Part shown: in pieces, positions 62,633 through 64,000 of the stretch | Layout: every line of letters begins with the position of its first letter | Position numbering within the stretch: the first letter of the stretch is position 1 | Made by a program: the position numbers and the translations under genes | Notes under the pieces: generated by a model | What the model saw: only the letters and a program-made list of their open reading frames with translations | What the model was told of the DNA's origin: nothing | Database searches by the model: none | NCBI GenBank assembly: GCA_951799425.1 | Contig: OX637394.1 | Span: 46,542,142 to 46,606,141, forward strand | Direction: 5' to 3' | Length of the DNA: 64,000 nt | Source of the DNA: Ilex aquifolium | Taxonomy: Eukaryota > Streptophyta > Magnoliopsida > Aquifoliales > Aquifoliaceae

Positions 62633-64000
62633 CTATGATATGGAAGGGGCAGGAAGTGAAGTCGCTGGCAGGTCTGCAGTAGAAGTATTGGCCGGGTCTG
62701 CAGGTGAATCCGCGGATGCAATGGCAGATGAAGCCTCTGAAGAGGAAGTAACCAAAGTCCCAGGTGCAGCTAATGGAATAGAAGCATCAGCTTCGGTTAA
62801 AGCCCTCACAACCAGATCAGCAGAGAAAGGGGCCGAGGTAGGGAGGTCGACAGGAGCAGGGGGCATGGCAACTTCAGGAATACCCGAGGAAGGAACAGGC
62901 ACAGCGGGCAGAAGAGTCTGAACTTGAGCCTCGGGCGGCAGCTCTGGACCAGCAGGAGCTCCCTCAGGAACGGTAGTTGAGCCAGGCACCTCTGTTTCCT
63001 TTTCAGCTGAAGCCCCCTCATTTTCCTCGTCTGGAACGTCAAAATTAAAATCCAGCTCAGGATAAGCTTCCTCAGCGACCCCTTGAAAAGCTAGCCACCC
63101 TTTTGCCCACTTAGTAACAACATCGTCCTTCAACTTGACGATTAGTTCATCCCTCTCTTTAACAGTCGCACGTTGAGTTTCAAGGTCAGCAAGCATGACA
63201 TCATGAGCTTCTGTAAGGATGCTACACTGACTTTTCAGCTCATTCACCGAGGCCAGCGCCTCAAACTTCTCTTGGTTTACCTTAACCCAGGATTCCGTCT
63301 TAAGTTTGAGCTCTTCCTTGAACTTTGTTAGCTCATCCTTACCCCTCGCCTCTCTTTCTTGGGCTCGGTTCCTCTCTGTCTCCAAGTCCCGGATAACGGA
63401 AGCTTGTTTTTCCGAAAGTTCCCGGAGGCTCAGAAGCTGAGCTTGGAGGTCGTCGTTGGCAAAGGTCAGCTCAGCAGCTTTGTTCTCCCAGGCTTTGGAC
63501 GCCTTAACCGAGCTCTCCATAGAGCGGATTCGACTTAGGGTGCCCTTCACATGAATAGCCAACTGAAGAAAAGTACAGTCAGAAGTAAACAGAAAGCAGG
63601 CAGCAAATAGAGACGTAAGGAAAAACAACATGTGCTTACAGCGGTGGCTCCGTAAAGGGCTGAATTGATAGAACTCTCCAAAGACATTGTGGCAGCTCGG
63701 ACAACGTCGGAATCAGGAATGATAGAAGTTATAGCGCCGGCAGCAAGCTCAATGTTGTCTAAAAGAGAATCCTCGCTTCCTTCAGTTTTAAGCCTTTTCT
63801 CCTTCTCCGGTTTGGAGCTCGGCGCAGTGATCAGGGAGGCACTCTCAGACGGCCCAAGAGGGGGACTGATAGGCTGAATTTGGGGGATTATACCCAGAGC
63901 ATTCTCGACTTCGGTTGAGGAGGGAGCTTGGTCCGAACTCGAGGGGGGAGCAAGACCCTCAGAAGCCGGGGCATGGGAGCTCGGTTTCTTCAAAAGGCTC
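62633..64000 (-). CDS. Antisense coiled-coil gene of the gypsy element, partial
   Basis: Two minus-strand exons: one open from the window edge to 63640, and 63562-62633, joined across a 77-bp intron (GTAAGC donor, TTTTCTTCAG acceptor) in phase 0. About 430 residues are visible; the N-terminus lies outside. The first exon is Pro/Ser-rich then turns into DNIELAAGAITSIIPDSDVV. The second begins LAIHVKGTLSRIRSMESSVK and forms a long coiled coil (to about KLKDDVVTKWAKG), followed by an acidic patch (FDVPDEENEG) and a low-complexity Pro/Ala/Ser tail. Long coiled coils follow the Transposase_28 domain in similar antisense proteins, so the missing N-terminus could carry that domain; I cannot tell. 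There is no resemblance to gag or pol. Confidence 0.6.
63563..63639 (-). other. Intron of the antisense coiled-coil gene
   Basis: 77 bp with GTAAGC donor at 63639 and a pyrimidine-rich TTTTCTTCAG acceptor ending at 63563, phase 0. Without splicing the upstream frame runs into a hydrophobic stretch and then stops. Confidence 0.6.

Larger units (their letters stand above)
57914..64000 (+). mobile_element. Ty3/gypsy element of Tat type, truncated by window edge
   Basis: Homology between blocks ends at 57913, and the next bases TGATGATGTCTG look like an LTR start; a TATA-like gataaatac is at 58213. The stretch 57914-58280 is probably LTR. It runs straight into the RNase H-integrase linker at 58281, so gag, protease and RT are deleted. 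After the integrase come about 700 bp of spacer and an antisense gene pair with a 40-bp tandem repeat. Antisense extra genes and tandem repeats between pol and the 3' LTR are known for the Tat lineage. The 3' LTR is not in the window. Confidence 0.75.

Overview
This is a window of eudicot-type plant nuclear DNA. It is AT-rich, genes are split by introns with GT/AG borders, and most of the sequence is transposable-element debris. There are no prokaryotic features and no rRNA genes. I do not assign a species.

Host genes. Four kinase-like loci are visible. Two are near-identical paralogues on the + strand: copy A (9106-12168, five exons, 329 aa, intact) and copy B (52604-55675, same five exons, one-base frameshift in exon 1). 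A third, diverged relative, gene C (37704-43414, +, six exons, 365 aa), lies between them. A, B and C keep the glycine-loop region, the beta-3 lysine and DFG, but the HRD motif reads V-R-N and the catalytic-loop Lys and Asn are gone, so they look like pseudokinases. Shreds of a further family copy lie at 43850-44240. The fourth locus, gene D (25082-30236, minus, five exons, 289 aa), is an unrelated kinase with an apparently complete catalytic core; a LINE wreck sits in its 3.9-kb fourth intron.

Large-scale layout. About 12 kb at the left (roughly 40-12813, block A) is repeated in patches at 45705-57913 (block B). The two blocks act as empty and filled sites for each other: block A carries a 2.46-kb PIF/Harbinger-like insertion (6359-8821); block B carries a hAT MITE (51307-51967), a solo LTR (56368-57568), a 3.4-kb replacement (46282-49661) with a LINE piece, another solo LTR and exons of an unknown gene, a near-perfect 44-bp-arm hairpin (50615-50722), and a gypsy element that ends the homology at 57914. 

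Mobile elements, left to right: SINE 5435-5575; PIF/Harbinger-like 6359-8821 with a GRF-zinc-finger ORF and a nested LINE tail; MULE-type 14003-15426; a near full-length L1-type LINE on the minus strand bounded by a 12-bp target duplication (16884-23537) with a hAT nested in it; hAT 23551-24176; LINE pieces 26090-27900; PIF-like 31180-33037; SINE 34298-34410; hAT 35418-36269; MULE-type 36693-37450; LINE 3' end 40420-41740 split by hAT 40682-41439; solo LTRs 46913-48055 and 56368-57568. 

The right end (57914-64000) is part of a Ty3/gypsy element of Tat type. It has an integrase with an intact D-D-35-E triad (58281-59546), then on the opposite strand two spliced genes: one resembling the 'putative gypsy-type transposon' (Transposase_28) family (61363-60256) and one coding a long coiled-coil protein cut by the window edge (64000-62633). 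About 15 copies of a 40-bp repeat separate them. This two-gene antisense module is the least ordinary coding feature in the window.
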